NCBI RefSeq assembly: GCF_000264295.1
Contig: NZ_AJXT01000071.1
Span: forward strand, 1-41,964
Direction: 5' to 3'
From: Rhodanobacter spathiphylli B39
GTDB taxonomy: Bacteria > Pseudomonadota > Gammaproteobacteria > Xanthomonadales > Rhodanobacteraceae
Length of the DNA stretch: 41,964 bases
Each line of letters opens with the position of its first letter. Within the stretch, counting starts at the first letter, position 1. Positions 17,718 to 26,337 of the stretch are shown one piece after another. Position numbers and translations under genes: made by a program. A model generated the notes under the pieces. It did no database searches and was not told the origin of the DNA. It worked only from the letters and a program-made list of their open reading frames with translations.

Positions 17718-17742
17718 GCGATTGCTCCTCGGGGTTGGGAAG

Positions 17743-17761
17743 GCGCGGCCGCCGGCCGCGC
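17743..17761 (-). terminator. GC-rich hairpin between speA and the hydroxybutyrate dehydrogenase gene
   Basis: GCGCGGCC and GGCCGCGC form a perfect 8-bp stem with a 3-base loop, 26 bases ahead of the dehydrogenase start. There is no U-run, so it may be an mRNA-stabilising or partially terminating element. Confidence 0.35.
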
Positions 17762-17820
17762 ACATGCCGCAAATTGTAGGCGCCGCTGCACACGGCGCCA
17801 TCGGACCTTGGGACAGGGCC

Positions 17821-19710
17821 TCAGCCGACGTCCTCGGCCAGATAGGTATAGGCGGTGAGGCCACCGTCGAGCACGCCATACAATCGCGCAGCCTCTGCAC
17901 CGCTCACGCCGGCGCTGGCGATGCGTTCGCGGTAGCTCTGCCGCAGCGCTTCGAGGTCGTAGCCCACGTAGTCGAGCATCAGGTCGGTGGTGTCGCCGCT
18001 GCGCCTGTGCGCGAACACGTAGCCATCGCCTTCCACCCGCACGTTGACCGCGTCGGTGTCGCCGAACAGGTTGTGGATGTCGCCCAGGGTCTCCTGGTAG
18101 GCGCCGACCATGAACACGCCGAGACAGTAGCTCTCGCCGTCCCTCAACGCGTGCAACGGCAGGCTCACGTCGACACCGTCGGCATCGACGTAATGGTCGA
18201 TGCGGCCGTCCGAATCGCAGGTGAGGTCGACGATCACGCCCCGACGGGTGGGCTGCTCGTCGAGCCTCGCGATCGGCGCGATCGGGAAGATCTGGCCGAT
18301 CGCCCACACGTCGGGGATCGACTCGAACACCGAGAAGTTGACGAAATACTTGTCGACAAGTTTCTCGTCCAGCTCGTCCAGCGCCGCGCGATGCGAGCGC
18401 TCGGCCGGCAGCAGGCGCGTGCGCACGGCGTTGGCGACGGCATAGAACATCTCGTCCAGCCGGGCGCGGTCGGCCAGCGCCAGCTGGCCCAGCGCGTACA
18501 GCGTCTGCCCCTCGCTGAGGTGGTGCTGGGCTTCGTGGAACAGCTCCAGCGCCGGCCGCCGATCGAGTTCTCCGTACGTTTCACGCAGGCGGCGCAGCAC
18601 CGGCGGCTCGTCCGCGCACGGCGGCGGGATCGCGCCGGCCGGCACCTCCTCGACCTCGGTCACGTTGACCACCATCACCGCGTGGTGCGCGGTCATCGCG
18701 CGGCCCGCCTCGGTGAGGATGTGCGGCGCGGCCAGGCCTTCGGTGGCCACCGCCTCGGCCAGCGACTGCACGATGGTCGAGGCGTATTGTTCGATGGAGT
18801 AGTTGATCGAGTTGTGGCTGCGCGAGCGCGAGCCTTCGTAGTCCACGCCAAGGCCGCCGCCGACGTCGACGATTTCCAGCGGCACGCCCATCCGGCGCAG
18901 CTCGACGAAGTAGCGGGTGGCCTCGCGCATGCCGTTGGCGATGTCGCGCACGTTGGAGATCTGCGAGCCCATGTGGAAGTGCTGCAGCTTCAGCGTGTGC
19001 TTGAGGCCGGCCGCGTCGAGCCGCTCGATCAGGCTCAGCACCTGGTTCGGCGACAGGCCGAACTTGCCCTTGTCGCCACCGGTGTTCTGCCATTTGCCGG
19101 CGCCGATCGAGGCGAGGCGCACGCGCACGCCGAGCAGCGGTTCCACGTCCAGCGCCTTCGCCTCGCTGAACACGTGCTCCAGCTCGGACAGCTTCTCGAT
19201 CACGATGTGCACGCGCAGGCCGAGCTTCTTGCCGATCAGCGCCAGGCGGATGTACTCGCGATCCTTGTAGCCGTTGCAGATCACGATGGAACCGGGCCGC
19301 GCCATCGCCAGCACCGCCATCAGCTCGGGTTTGGAACCCGCTTCCAGGCCGAAGCCATGCGTGCCCGCCGCCACCAGTTCGCCGGCCACGCCGCGCTGCT
19401 GGTTGACCTTGATCGGGTAGATCGCGGTATAGCCGCCGGCGTAGCCGTGTTCGGCGATCGCCTGGGCGAACGCGCCCTGCAGCCGCGCCAGGCGGTCGGC
19501 CAGGATGTCGGGAAAGCGCACCAGCAGCGGCAGTCGCAGGCCCTCGGCGCGGGCGCGCCCGACGATCTGCGGCAGTGACAGCGCCGGGCCGTTGACGCCA
19601 CGCGGGCGCATCACGATGTCGCCGGCACTGTCCACGTCGACATAACCGTCGCCCCAGTGGGGTACGGCGTAGGTGTGGCGGGCAGCGTCGGTGTTCCAGG
19701 GGTTCGCCAT
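17821..19710 (-). CDS. speA: Biosynthetic arginine decarboxylase
   Basis: PLP enzyme making agmatine from arginine, the first step of polyamine synthesis. The 629-residue protein has the SpeA N-terminus, the PLP-lysine motif [10 protein letters not shown] (near residue 102), HFHMGSQ (near 248), GGGLGVDY glycine loop and a C-terminal catalytic segment [10 protein letters not shown] (near 495). Length is typical of SpeA and excludes the smaller lysine or ornithine enzymes. ATG 19710 follows GAGGAG with a 10-base gap. Divergent from speE, so the two polyamine genes share a 286-base control region; no speB-like agmatinase gene is seen in the window. Confidence 0.96.
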   Translation of the reverse strand: MANPWNTDAARHTYAVPHWGDGYVDVDSAGDIVMRPRGVNGPALSLPQIVGRARAEGLRLPLLVRFPDILADRLARLQGAFAQAIAEHGYAGGYTAIYPIKVNQQRGVAGELVAAGTHGFGLEAGSKPELMAVLAMARPGSIVICNGYKDREYIRLALIGKKLGLRVHIVIEKLSELEHVFSEAKALDVEPLLGVRVRLASIGAGKWQNTGGDKGKFGLSPNQVLSLIERLDAAGLKHTLKLQHFHMGSQISNVRDIANGMREATRYFVELRRMGVPLEIVDVGGGLGVDYEGSRSRSHNSINYSIEQYASTIVQSLAEAVATEGLAAPHILTEAGRAMTAHHAVMVVNVTEVEEVPAGAIPPPCADEPPVLRRLRETYGELDRRPALELFHEAQHHLSEGQTLYALGQLALADRARLDEMFYAVANAVRTRLLPAERSHRAALDELDEKLVDKYFVNFSVFESIPDVWAIGQIFPIAPIARLDEQPTRRGVIVDLTCDSDGRIDHYVDADGVDVSLPLHALRDGESYCLGVFMVGAYQETLGDIHNLFGDTDAVNVRVEGDGYVFAHRRSGDTTDLMLDYVGYDLEALRQSYRERIASAGVSGAEAARLYGVLDGGLTAYTYLAEDVG

Positions 19711-19873
19711 GGTGAGAGATCTCCTCGATGGAAAAGGATGATGTCGTCGCAGCGGCGAGCCTTGACGTCTTGCTCAACGACAGGAGCACGAGCCCGAGCG
19801 ACCGGAAGCCTCGCACGCCGCGGGGCCGATCGGACTGGTCGGCCGCCGGCAGGACGCCGGCAGGCCAGCGGCC

Positions 19874-19952
19874 ATTGTAACGGGCAGGTGTGACGATATG
19901 CGCAAGAGCCGGCCGCCGCTGGCGGGACGTTCACGGCGGTTGTCGCTACAAT
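19874..19952. promoter_or_regulatory. Divergent speA/speE control region with two TACAAT boxes
   Basis: A minus-strand -10-like TACAAT (19879-19874) faces speA and a plus-strand TACAAT (19947-19952) faces speE, each followed by GG. Neither has a convincing -35 hexamer at normal spacing, so these are weak calls. A short direct repeat GCCGGCAGG occurs twice just left of this region. Confidence 0.3.
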
Positions 19953-19996
19953 GGGCAGTCTTGCTATCCCACCACGGTTCGTCAGGAACACCCGCC

Positions 19997-20866
19997 ATGT
20001 CGCAGCAGACCACGCCGAATGAAGCCAGCTGGTTCACCGAGGCCCACCAGGCTTCCGGTTCCTCCATCGGTTTCCGCACCGAGCAACTGCTGCACGCGGA
20101 GAAGACCCCGTTCCAGACCATCGAGATCCACAAGACCACCGACTGGGGCAACCTGATGGTGATCGATGGCTGCGTGATGCTGACCACCCGCGACAACTTC
20201 TTCTACCACGAGATGATGACCCATCCCGCGCTGTTCACCCATGCGCGGGCCAAGCGCGTGGTGATCATCGGCGGCGGCGACTGCGGCACGCTGCGCGAGG
20301 TGCTCAAGCACGAGGAAGTCGAGTCGGCCGTGCAGGTGGAGATCGACGAGCGCGTCACCCGCCTGGCCGAGCAGTATTTCCCCGAGCTGTGCGACTCGAA
20401 CAACGACCCGCGCGCCGAGTTGCTGTTCATCGACGGCATCAAGTACATGGCCGATGCCGAGCCCGATTCGCTGGACCTGGTGATCGTCGACTCGACCGAC
20501 CCGGTGGGTCCGGCCGAAGGCCTGTTCAATGCCGCGTTCTACGCCAGCTGCTTCAAGGCATTGCGCCATGGCGGCCTGCTGGTGCAGCAGAGCGAATCGC
20601 CGCTGGCCCACCTCGAGCTGATCAAGTCGATGCGCTCGGCGATGCGCACCTCGGGCTTCAGCGCGGTGAAGACCCTGCCGTTCCCGCAGCCGTGCTACCC
20701 CACCGGCTGGTGGAGCTGCACGATGGCGCGCAAGGGCGGCGACCTGTCCGGCTTCCGCGAGCGCGGCGCGCTGAGCAAGAACTTCCCGACCCGCTACTAC
20801 AACGCCGAGATCCACAAGGGCGCACTGGCCCAGCCGGAATTCATGCGCGAAGCTTTTGGCGAATAA
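19997..20866 (+). CDS. speE: Spermidine synthase
   Basis: Transfers the aminopropyl group of decarboxylated S-adenosylmethionine to putrescine. The 289-residue protein shows the family residues: IIGGGDCGTLREV (near 91-103), the VEIDERV acidic motif and DSTDPVGPAEGLF (near 165-177) that binds the diamine. ATG 19997 (MSQQTTPNEASWF) is preceded by CAGGAAC; an upstream in-frame ATG lacks homologue-like sequence. It is paired divergently with speA. The stop codon lies in the loop of a perfect 12-bp hairpin. Confidence 0.96.
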   Translation: MSQQTTPNEASWFTEAHQASGSSIGFRTEQLLHAEKTPFQTIEIHKTTDWGNLMVIDGCVMLTTRDNFFYHEMMTHPALFTHARAKRVVIIGGGDCGTLREVLKHEEVESAVQVEIDERVTRLAEQYFPELCDSNNDPRAELLFIDGIKYMADAEPDSLDLVIVDSTDPVGPAEGLFNAAFYASCFKALRHGGLLVQQSESPLAHLELIKSMRSAMRTSGFSAVKTLPFPQPCYPTGWWSCTMARKGGDLSGFRERGALSKNFPTRYYNAEIHKGALAQPEFMREAFGE

Positions 20867-20878
20867 GCCAAAAGCTTC
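20849..20878 (+). terminator. Perfect 12-bp hairpin enclosing the speE stop codon
   Basis: GAAGCTTTTGGC (20849-20860) and GCCAAAAGCTTC (20867-20878) are exact inverted repeats; the 6-base loop GAATAA contains the TAA stop. No U-run follows, so this may be a transcript-end stabiliser or a weak terminator rather than a standard one. Confidence 0.5.
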
Positions 20879-20968
20879 AAATGGACATCGTGCGGATCTC
20901 CGAAGCGCGGCTTGGATCAACCGCGCTCTGGTGGTGCCCAGGCCCACCTCGGGCCAGCAGCCCCGCCC

Positions 20969-21163
20969 TCAGAACATCTTCGCGCGCACCTTCGGCAGCA
21001 GCACGATCAGCAAGGTGGCGATCGGCCCCAGCAGCAGCGACAGCAGAAACCACAGCAGGCCGCTGCGGTTCTTGCCCTGCGCCAGCGCGGCGTTGATCAG
21101 GGCCAGCGTGCCCCAACCGACAAACCAGGGTGCGCCGTCGGCGAATGTCGACAGATGATCCAC
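20969..21163 (-). CDS. Small two-helix membrane protein
   Basis: 64 residues of unknown function. The chain is MDHLSTFADGAPWFVGWG, a hydrophobic stretch (about 12-29), a short polar KNRSG loop and a second helix (about 36-57), ending in KVRAKMF. Start is GTG at 21163 with GGGAG 7 bases ahead. Compact two-helix proteins with a KNRSG turn are common in Proteobacteria, and the codon pattern and ribosome binding site support a real gene. It is convergent with speE. Confidence 0.65.
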   Translation of the reverse strand: MDHLSTFADGAPWFVGWGTLALINAALAQGKNRSGLLWFLLSLLLGPIATLLIVLLPKVRAKMF

Positions 21164-21322
21164 TACGCGTCTCCCGAACGATGCTCATGGGGGCGCGGCC
21201 CTGCGCCGGGGAACGCCCATCGTAGCAAGCCGCGTGAAAACCGCGCGTTTTGGCTGGCCGCCGAATCAGCCGCGCTTAATCTGCGGGCGGTATGCTGCAC
21301 GCTTTGACTGCGGAGCACGCCC

Positions 21323-22363
21323 ATGCTGCACGGACTGCGTCACCTCGCCCTGGTTTGCTCGCTGTCACTGCTGGCCGCGCCGGCGCTCGCCGCCAAGACC
21401 AAGCCTGAGGCCAGGGCGCACGGCCCCAGCGCCAGCGCCCAGGCCCGTGACAAGGCGCAGCTGGCCTTTCAGCGCGACCTGGTCAGCGTGCTGGCACCCG
21501 GTGGCGATCCGAACCGCCTGCTGGGGGCTGCGCTGCTGGCACGCCCACTGTTCAATCAGCCGCCCGCCAACAGCTTCCATCGACTGATCGAGCGGGCAGC
21601 GATGGCCGAAGGCGCCGGCGCCGCCGTCAGCTGGGCCCAGCTGGCCGATTGCGACGCCGAGGCCGATGCCTGCCCGAACAGCGCCGCGCTGGACAAGCTG
21701 CTGACTCAGGCACCCGACAATGCCGCCGTCTGGCTGGTCAAGCTGGGCGCCGACGCGCGGGGCATGAAGCAGGATGACGCGCGCGACGACCTGGCCCGGG
21801 CCGCGGCGGCAAAACTCTACGACGACTACAGCGGCGTCAGCCTGCAGGCGCTGGCCGGCTCGGTCGGCGTGCTGCCGCCACCGGCCGACACGCTGGACCC
21901 CGCCCATGCGGGTGGCGCGGTAGGCATGCAGACCATCCTGGTGTTCGGACTGGCCAGCAGCCAGCCGCAGCCGAGCCTGCCGCTGATCGCCAAGCTTTGC
22001 GAGAACGCCGGCAAGGATGCCTCGATCAAGTCCGACTGCCTGGCGCTGGGCAAGACCCTGGAATGGGGCTCCAGCCCGCTGGCCCGATCACTGGGCCTGC
22101 ACCTGCGCGAGGTGCTTTCCGACGACCCGGCGGCGCAACAGGAAGCGAAGGATGCCCGCCGCACGCTGATCTGGCAGGTGCAGAACTTCACCCAGCTGCT
22201 GGCCCGCGCCCCGGACGATGCCGCGCTGTCGCAACGCCTGCTGGCACTGGCCCGCAAGGGCGGCACCCAGATGAGCCTGCAACTGGCTGCGTTGCGCGAG
22301 AACGACATCCCCGCCGACCCGCCCGCCGACTGGCAGCCGCGAACTGCGGCGAATCAGGAATAG
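21323..22363 (+). CDS. Secreted protein of unknown function
   Basis: 346 residues, no domain recognised. A signal peptide (1-23, ...LLAAPALA-AK) is followed by a mostly helical, Ala/Leu/Asp-rich chain. Four Cys occur in two pairs (ADCDAEADACP near 110-117, and LCENAGKDASIKSDC near 225-239), possibly disulfide-bonded in the periplasm. Repeated helical segments hint at an alpha-solenoid like those of TPR proteins, but no TPR consensus is visible. ATG 21323 follows GGAG with a 7-base gap. It precedes the ParA gene by 132 bases on the same strand. Confidence 0.8.
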   Translation: MLHGLRHLALVCSLSLLAAPALAAKTKPEARAHGPSASAQARDKAQLAFQRDLVSVLAPGGDPNRLLGAALLARPLFNQPPANSFHRLIERAAMAEGAGAAVSWAQLADCDAEADACPNSAALDKLLTQAPDNAAVWLVKLGADARGMKQDDARDDLARAAAAKLYDDYSGVSLQALAGSVGVLPPPADTLDPAHAGGAVGMQTILVFGLASSQPQPSLPLIAKLCENAGKDASIKSDCLALGKTLEWGSSPLARSLGLHLREVLSDDPAAQQEAKDARRTLIWQVQNFTQLLARAPDDAALSQRLLALARKGGTQMSLQLAALRENDIPADPPADWQPRTAANQE

Positions 22364-22465
22364 GGCACAGGGGAAGGAGCGGCGCGCTTCTCCGCGTCCC
22401 GATTCCCCCCGCCCCGATTCCCTGCCCGGGCCCCATTCCCCTTTCGCGCCTCGCCCGTTAGGCTG

Positions 22466-22493
22466 GGATCACCTTACGTGGCAAGGGTGATCC
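22466..22493 (+). promoter_or_regulatory. Hairpin covering the ribosome binding site of the ParA gene
   Basis: GGATCACCTT (22466-22475) pairs with AAGGGTGATCC (22484-22493 used) in a 10-bp stem with one G-T wobble and an 8-base loop. The right arm contains the AAGGG Shine-Dalgarno, and the stem ends one base before the ATG at 22495. It could hide the site until melted by heat or a factor, or be a DNA operator for self-repression. Confidence 0.5.
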
Positions 22494-22494
22494 G

Positions 22495-23127
22495 ATGCTT
22501 ACGACGCTGGTGGCAAGCAGCAAGGGTGGTTGCGGCAAGAGCACGCTGGTGACGCAACTGGCGTCGCACTGGGCACAGGCGGGGCAGCACACGGCCATCG
22601 TCGACGGCGACCGGCAACATTCCAGCTTCCACTGGGCCGAACTCCGCCCGGACAATGTCCCCGGCGTGCTGGCGCTCGAAGGCGGTCGACGCGGCCTGCA
22701 GCGGGTGCCGCCGGACACGCAGCAACTGCTGATCGACACCCCGGCCGGTTCCACCGAGCGTGACCTCGAGCCCTACCTCGAATCGGCCAACGTGCTGCTG
22801 GTGCCGGTGCTGCCGTCCTCGTTCGACCTCGACGCCACCCTGCACTTCCTCGACGAGCTGCGCTCGATCAACCGCATCCACCGCGGCAAGCTGCCGGTGG
22901 CGCTGGTGGCCAATCGGCTCAAGCCGTGGACCCACGCCAGCCAGGACGCGGTGGCCCGGCTCGCCGAGCAGTCGCCCTTCCCGATCGCGGCGCAACTGCG
23001 CGACAGCCAGGCCTATGTGCTGCTGGCCGGCCTCGGCAAGGGCATCTTCGACTACCAGTCCGAACAGGTCCGCAGTCACCAGCAGGACTGGAAGGCCTTG
23101 CTGCGCTGGATCAAGCGCCAGCATTGA
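22495..23127 (+). CDS. Orphan ParA/MinD-like ATPase
   Basis: 210 residues. The deviant Walker A motif KGGCGKST (near residues 10-17) and the Walker B-like LLIDTPAG (near 79-86) place it in the ParA/MinD/Soj P-loop ATPases, which position cargo such as plasmids, chemoreceptors or division proteins, or act as regulators. It lacks a DNA-binding N-terminal extension and no parB is adjacent, so the cargo is unknown; a chromosome-partition role is unlikely here. ATG 22495 lies just after a hairpin that takes in its Shine-Dalgarno. Downstream sixA starts 56 bases after its stop. Confidence 0.85.
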   Translation: MLTTLVASSKGGCGKSTLVTQLASHWAQAGQHTAIVDGDRQHSSFHWAELRPDNVPGVLALEGGRRGLQRVPPDTQQLLIDTPAGSTERDLEPYLESANVLLVPVLPSSFDLDATLHFLDELRSINRIHRGKLPVALVANRLKPWTHASQDAVARLAEQSPFPIAAQLRDSQAYVLLAGLGKGIFDYQSEQVRSHQQDWKALLRWIKRQH

Positions 23128-23182
23128 AACACGCTCCCTGATGCATCCCGCGCGCCTCGCGCAACCACTGCCGGAGTTTCCC

Positions 23183-23656
23183 ATGCACGAATTGATCCTG
23201 TTGCGCCACGCCGAAGCGGTGCCGATAGAAGCCGCCGGCGAGGATCGGCACCGTCCGCTGAGCAGCCGCGGCGAGCAGGAAGCCCAGGCCGCAGGCCTGT
23301 GGCTGGCTTCGCACAAGCTGCGTCCGGACCGGGTGCTCTGCTCGCCCACCTTGCGCACCGACGAAACCACCCGGCTGGCGCTGGCGGCGATCGACAACGC
23401 CCCGGTGCCGCAGCAGGCGGCCGAGATCTACGACGCCTCGCCCGGCGAGCTGCTGGCCCTGCTCGACCAGCACGACGACGCCGGCACCGTGCTGCTGGTC
23501 GGCCACAATCCCGGCATCGAGCGCCTGGTCGCGCTGCTGGTCGAAGGCCGCTCCGACGAATTCCGCGGCATGCCCCCGGGGGCGCTGGCCGTGCTGCATC
23601 TGAACGGCTCGCTGGAGCCGGGCAACGCGCGACTGGACGCCTTCTGGTCACCCTGA
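23183..23656 (+). CDS. sixA: Phosphohistidine phosphatase SixA-like
   Basis: 157-residue histidine phosphatase of the RHG family. It shows the catalytic LLRHAEA (residues 5-11), the second-Arg region CSPTLRTDET (near 51) and the GHNPGIE histidine (near 110). SixA removes phosphate from histidines of phosphotransfer proteins such as those of the sensor kinase ArcB or the nitrogen phosphotransferase system in E. coli. ATG 23183 has GGAG with a 6-base gap; an upstream in-frame ATG at 23141 would add 14 residues. Same strand as ParA and the phospholipase lipoprotein. Confidence 0.85.
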   Translation: MHELILLRHAEAVPIEAAGEDRHRPLSSRGEQEAQAAGLWLASHKLRPDRVLCSPTLRTDETTRLALAAIDNAPVPQQAAEIYDASPGELLALLDQHDDAGTVLLVGHNPGIERLVALLVEGRSDEFRGMPPGALAVLHLNGSLEPGNARLDAFWSP

Positions 23657-23763
23657 CCCGCGGCTCCGCCCCGCCCGGCGTTTCGCCGGCATCGACGCTT
23701 CCCGTACCGTGCTGGCGGCCGTGCGATCACGGCCGCACCGGGCACAGCACGTATCATCTGCCC

Positions 23764-25638
23764 ATGTCCGTTACCTGCCGATTCCTGCTACCACTGCTGC
23801 TGGCGCTGACGCTGCTGCAGGGCTGCACCGTGTCGCGGGCGCAGATCCGCCGCGCCGACGCGGTGGTGGCCGCCACCACCAACCGCAGCAGCAGCTGCGA
23901 CCGGCCCGACCATTGCGCCACGCCGTCGCCGCTGCGGGCCGCCGCCGAGGCGGCCGTGGCCGCGTCCACGCCGGCGCAGCCGGTGCATGTGGTCACCCTG
24001 CTCGACGACAGCGAGCCGGCGCTGGCTGCGCGGATCAACCTGGTGCGGGCGGCGCAGCAGTCCGTCGACGTGCAGACCTTCATCTGGGACCAGGACGACG
24101 CCGGCCAGCTGATGCTGGACGAACTGGTGCGCGCGGCCAGGCGCGGCGTGCGGGTGCGCATCCTGGCAGACCAGCTGTTCTCGTTCGGCAACGTCGACCT
24201 GCTCGACCGGCTGGCCCGGATCAGCCCGAACCTGGAGGTGCGGCTGTACAACCCCACCTTCCACAAGGCGCGCACCCAGCCACTGGAGTTCGCCGCCGGC
24301 GTGCTGTGCTGCTTCATGCAGTTCAACCAGCGCATGCACAACAAGCTGTTGCTGGTCGACGGCCTGATCGGCATCACCGGCGGGCGCAACTACCAGGACC
24401 GCTATTTCAACTGGGACGATGCCTTCGACTACGTCGACCGCGACGTGATGGTGGGCGGCCCGGCCGCCCGCGTGATGGCGGACAGCTTCGAGCTGTTCTG
24501 GGCCCATCCCCGCGCGGCGCCGCTGACCCACCTGCGCGATGTCAATGCACGCCTGCTGGGCGACACCACGCCACCGGCCTGGCCGGCGCCGAAGTACCGG
24601 CGCCCGCAGCGGGTGGCGCAGCTGCTGCAGGCCGCCGAAGATCCGGCGTGGCTGCAGGCCTGGCTGGTCGACCCCAGCCTGCAGGTGGGCAAGGTCGACT
24701 ACTTCAGCGACCTGCCGGCCAAGACCGACGCGCCCGACAAGCGGCGCGCGCTGCAGTACACCCGCCACATCATGCGCATGGTCGGCGGGGCGAAGCGCGA
24801 GGTCCTGCTGCAGACGCCGTATCTGGTGATGAGCAAGCGCGCGCAACACATCTTCCGCGTGCTGCATCGCCTTCCCGACCCGCCACGGGTAATCGTGTCG
24901 ACCAACTCGCTGGCCTCCACCGATGCGTTCGCGGTGTATGCGATGTCGTACAAGCACCGCAAGCGCTACCTCACCAAGTTCGGCTTCGAGATCCACGAGT
25001 TCAAGCCGCACGCACCCAGCGCGGCGGTGGACAACGAACTGGCCAACCTGGACACCGACACCGCCACGCTGCCGCCGGACATCGTCAGCCCGGACGGTCC
25101 GGCGCGCGCCCACTTCCACCTACTGGGCAGCCGCGGCAGCAACAACCGGCCGGCGCCGCTGCACAGCGAAGGCCGGCGCTACGGCCTGCACGCGAAGTCG
25201 ATCGTGGTCGATGATGCCTTCGCCATGGTCGGCTCGCACAATTTCGACCCGCGCTCGGACCACTACAACACCGAGGCCGGGGTGATCGTCTACGACCATG
25301 CGTTCGCCGACCAGCTGCGCCACAGCATCATGCGCAGCGTGCAGCCGGAGAACGCCTGGGTGGTCGCCCCGCGACAGGCGAAGGTGCCGGTGCTGACCGA
25401 CATCAACCGGGCCATCGGCACGGTGTCGGAAAGCCTGCCGCTGTTCGACCTGTGGCCGTTCCGCTATGCCACCAGCTTCGAGCTCAAGCCCGGCTGCCAG
25501 CCGATGCGCGCCACCGATCCGGACTTCTACGCCTGTTACCAGCCGGTCGGCGACTTCCCCGACGTGGCGCTGTCGCCGAAGCTGATCATCACCCGGCTGG
25601 TCACCGCGTTCGGCGTGGGGGCCAAGGGCGTGCTGTAG
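23764..25638 (+). CDS. Phospholipase D-superfamily lipoprotein (cardiolipin synthase-like)
   Basis: 624 residues. A lipoprotein signal peptide ends in a lipobox (LLQGC, Cys near residue 21). Two HKD catalytic motifs are present: MHNKLLLVDGLIGITGG (near 195) and LHAKSIVVDDAFAMVGSHN (near 478), so the phosphatidyl-transfer site is complete. Closest in kind to ClsC/YmdC cardiolipin synthases, but longer than those and carrying a lipobox. The likely place of action is the periplasmic side of a membrane. The lipidation makes it stand out from the cytosolic-face synthases; substrate is inferred. ATG 23764 is used, just upstream of the hydrophobic signal. Confidence 0.85.
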   Translation: MSVTCRFLLPLLLALTLLQGCTVSRAQIRRADAVVAATTNRSSSCDRPDHCATPSPLRAAAEAAVAASTPAQPVHVVTLLDDSEPALAARINLVRAAQQSVDVQTFIWDQDDAGQLMLDELVRAARRGVRVRILADQLFSFGNVDLLDRLARISPNLEVRLYNPTFHKARTQPLEFAAGVLCCFMQFNQRMHNKLLLVDGLIGITGGRNYQDRYFNWDDAFDYVDRDVMVGGPAARVMADSFELFWAHPRAAPLTHLRDVNARLLGDTTPPAWPAPKYRRPQRVAQLLQAAEDPAWLQAWLVDPSLQVGKVDYFSDLPAKTDAPDKRRALQYTRHIMRMVGGAKREVLLQTPYLVMSKRAQHIFRVLHRLPDPPRVIVSTNSLASTDAFAVYAMSYKHRKRYLTKFGFEIHEFKPHAPSAAVDNELANLDTDTATLPPDIVSPDGPARAHFHLLGSRGSNNRPAPLHSEGRRYGLHAKSIVVDDAFAMVGSHNFDPRSDHYNTEAGVIVYDHAFADQLRHSIMRSVQPENAWVVAPRQAKVPVLTDINRAIGTVSESLPLFDLWPFRYATSFELKPGCQPMRATDPDFYACYQPVGDFPDVALSPKLIITRLVTAFGVGAKGVL

Positions 25639-25730
25639 GGGCAGCAGCGGGGAACGGGAAGGACGCAAGGCACTGCGCGCGATGCGGTTCGGTCAGGCAG
25701 TGCGGCCGTGCGAAACAGGAACAGTCGTCG

Positions 25731-26285
25731 TTACGGGACGCCGGCGATGCGGTCGCCCTGCGAGGCGTAGCGCATCGGCAGCTCGCCGCTGAGGCCGTCC
25801 GGGTGATCCGCCGGCACGGCAAAGCGCCAGCCGCGCACGCTGCGCAAGGCGTGTTCGTCGAGGACCGGGTCGCCGCTGGACTGGATGAGGCTGGCGGCGC
25901 TGACCCGGCCCTGGCCATCGATGTCGACGTGCAGCAGCACGCGGCCATCGAGGTGGCCACGCAACTGCTCCCACGACTGCGAGGTGTCGGCGGGCGTCGC
26001 CAGCGGCACCAGCGCCGGCGCCGGCGCGGGCACGAAGGCGGCCTGCACCTCGTCGGCGACGATCCGCGGCGGCTGGGCGCGGCGCGTCGGCACCACGCGC
26101 GAACGGAGGTGCGGGCGACGCGGCGCCGGGCGGGCACGCACGGCGGTGGGTGTGTCGACCGTGGCGGCATAGCGCGCCGGCGGGCCGGGCCAGACGCCGG
26201 TCTGCGTGCTGAGCCAGCCGGTGCCGGCCGTGCCGACGAGCAGGGCCAGCAGGCTGAGAGTGGAGGTGGTGCGCAGGCGAAACAT
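25731..26285 (-). CDS. TonB C-terminal-like energy-transducer protein
   Basis: 184 residues. An N-terminal membrane anchor (about 7-25) leads to a Pro/Ala/Arg-rich linker (about 40-95) and a C-terminal TonB-like domain (GRVLLHVDIDGQGRV, then DPVLDEHALRSVRGWRF). TonB-type proteins carry ion-motive energy from ExbBD to outer-membrane receptors. No exbB, exbD or receptor gene is near, so this is an orphan and may be a structural or assembly protein instead. It follows the thiolase on the same strand by 52 bases, with a small hairpin between. ATG 26285 has little visible ribosome binding site. Confidence 0.78.
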   Translation of the reverse strand: MFRLRTTSTLSLLALLVGTAGTGWLSTQTGVWPGPPARYAATVDTPTAVRARPAPRRPHLRSRVVPTRRAQPPRIVADEVQAAFVPAPAPALVPLATPADTSQSWEQLRGHLDGRVLLHVDIDGQGRVSAASLIQSSGDPVLDEHALRSVRGWRFAVPADHPDGLSGELPMRYASQGDRIAGVP

Positions 26286-26337
26286 GGCCGCCTTTATGCA
26301 CCCGCCCGGGCGAATCGCGGCTGAAGCCGCGGCCCGC

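Noticed and set aside
22495..23127. ParA as a plasmid partition or chromosome-segregation gene
   Set aside because: No parB or parS-like neighbour and the gene lies in a chromosomal housekeeping setting.
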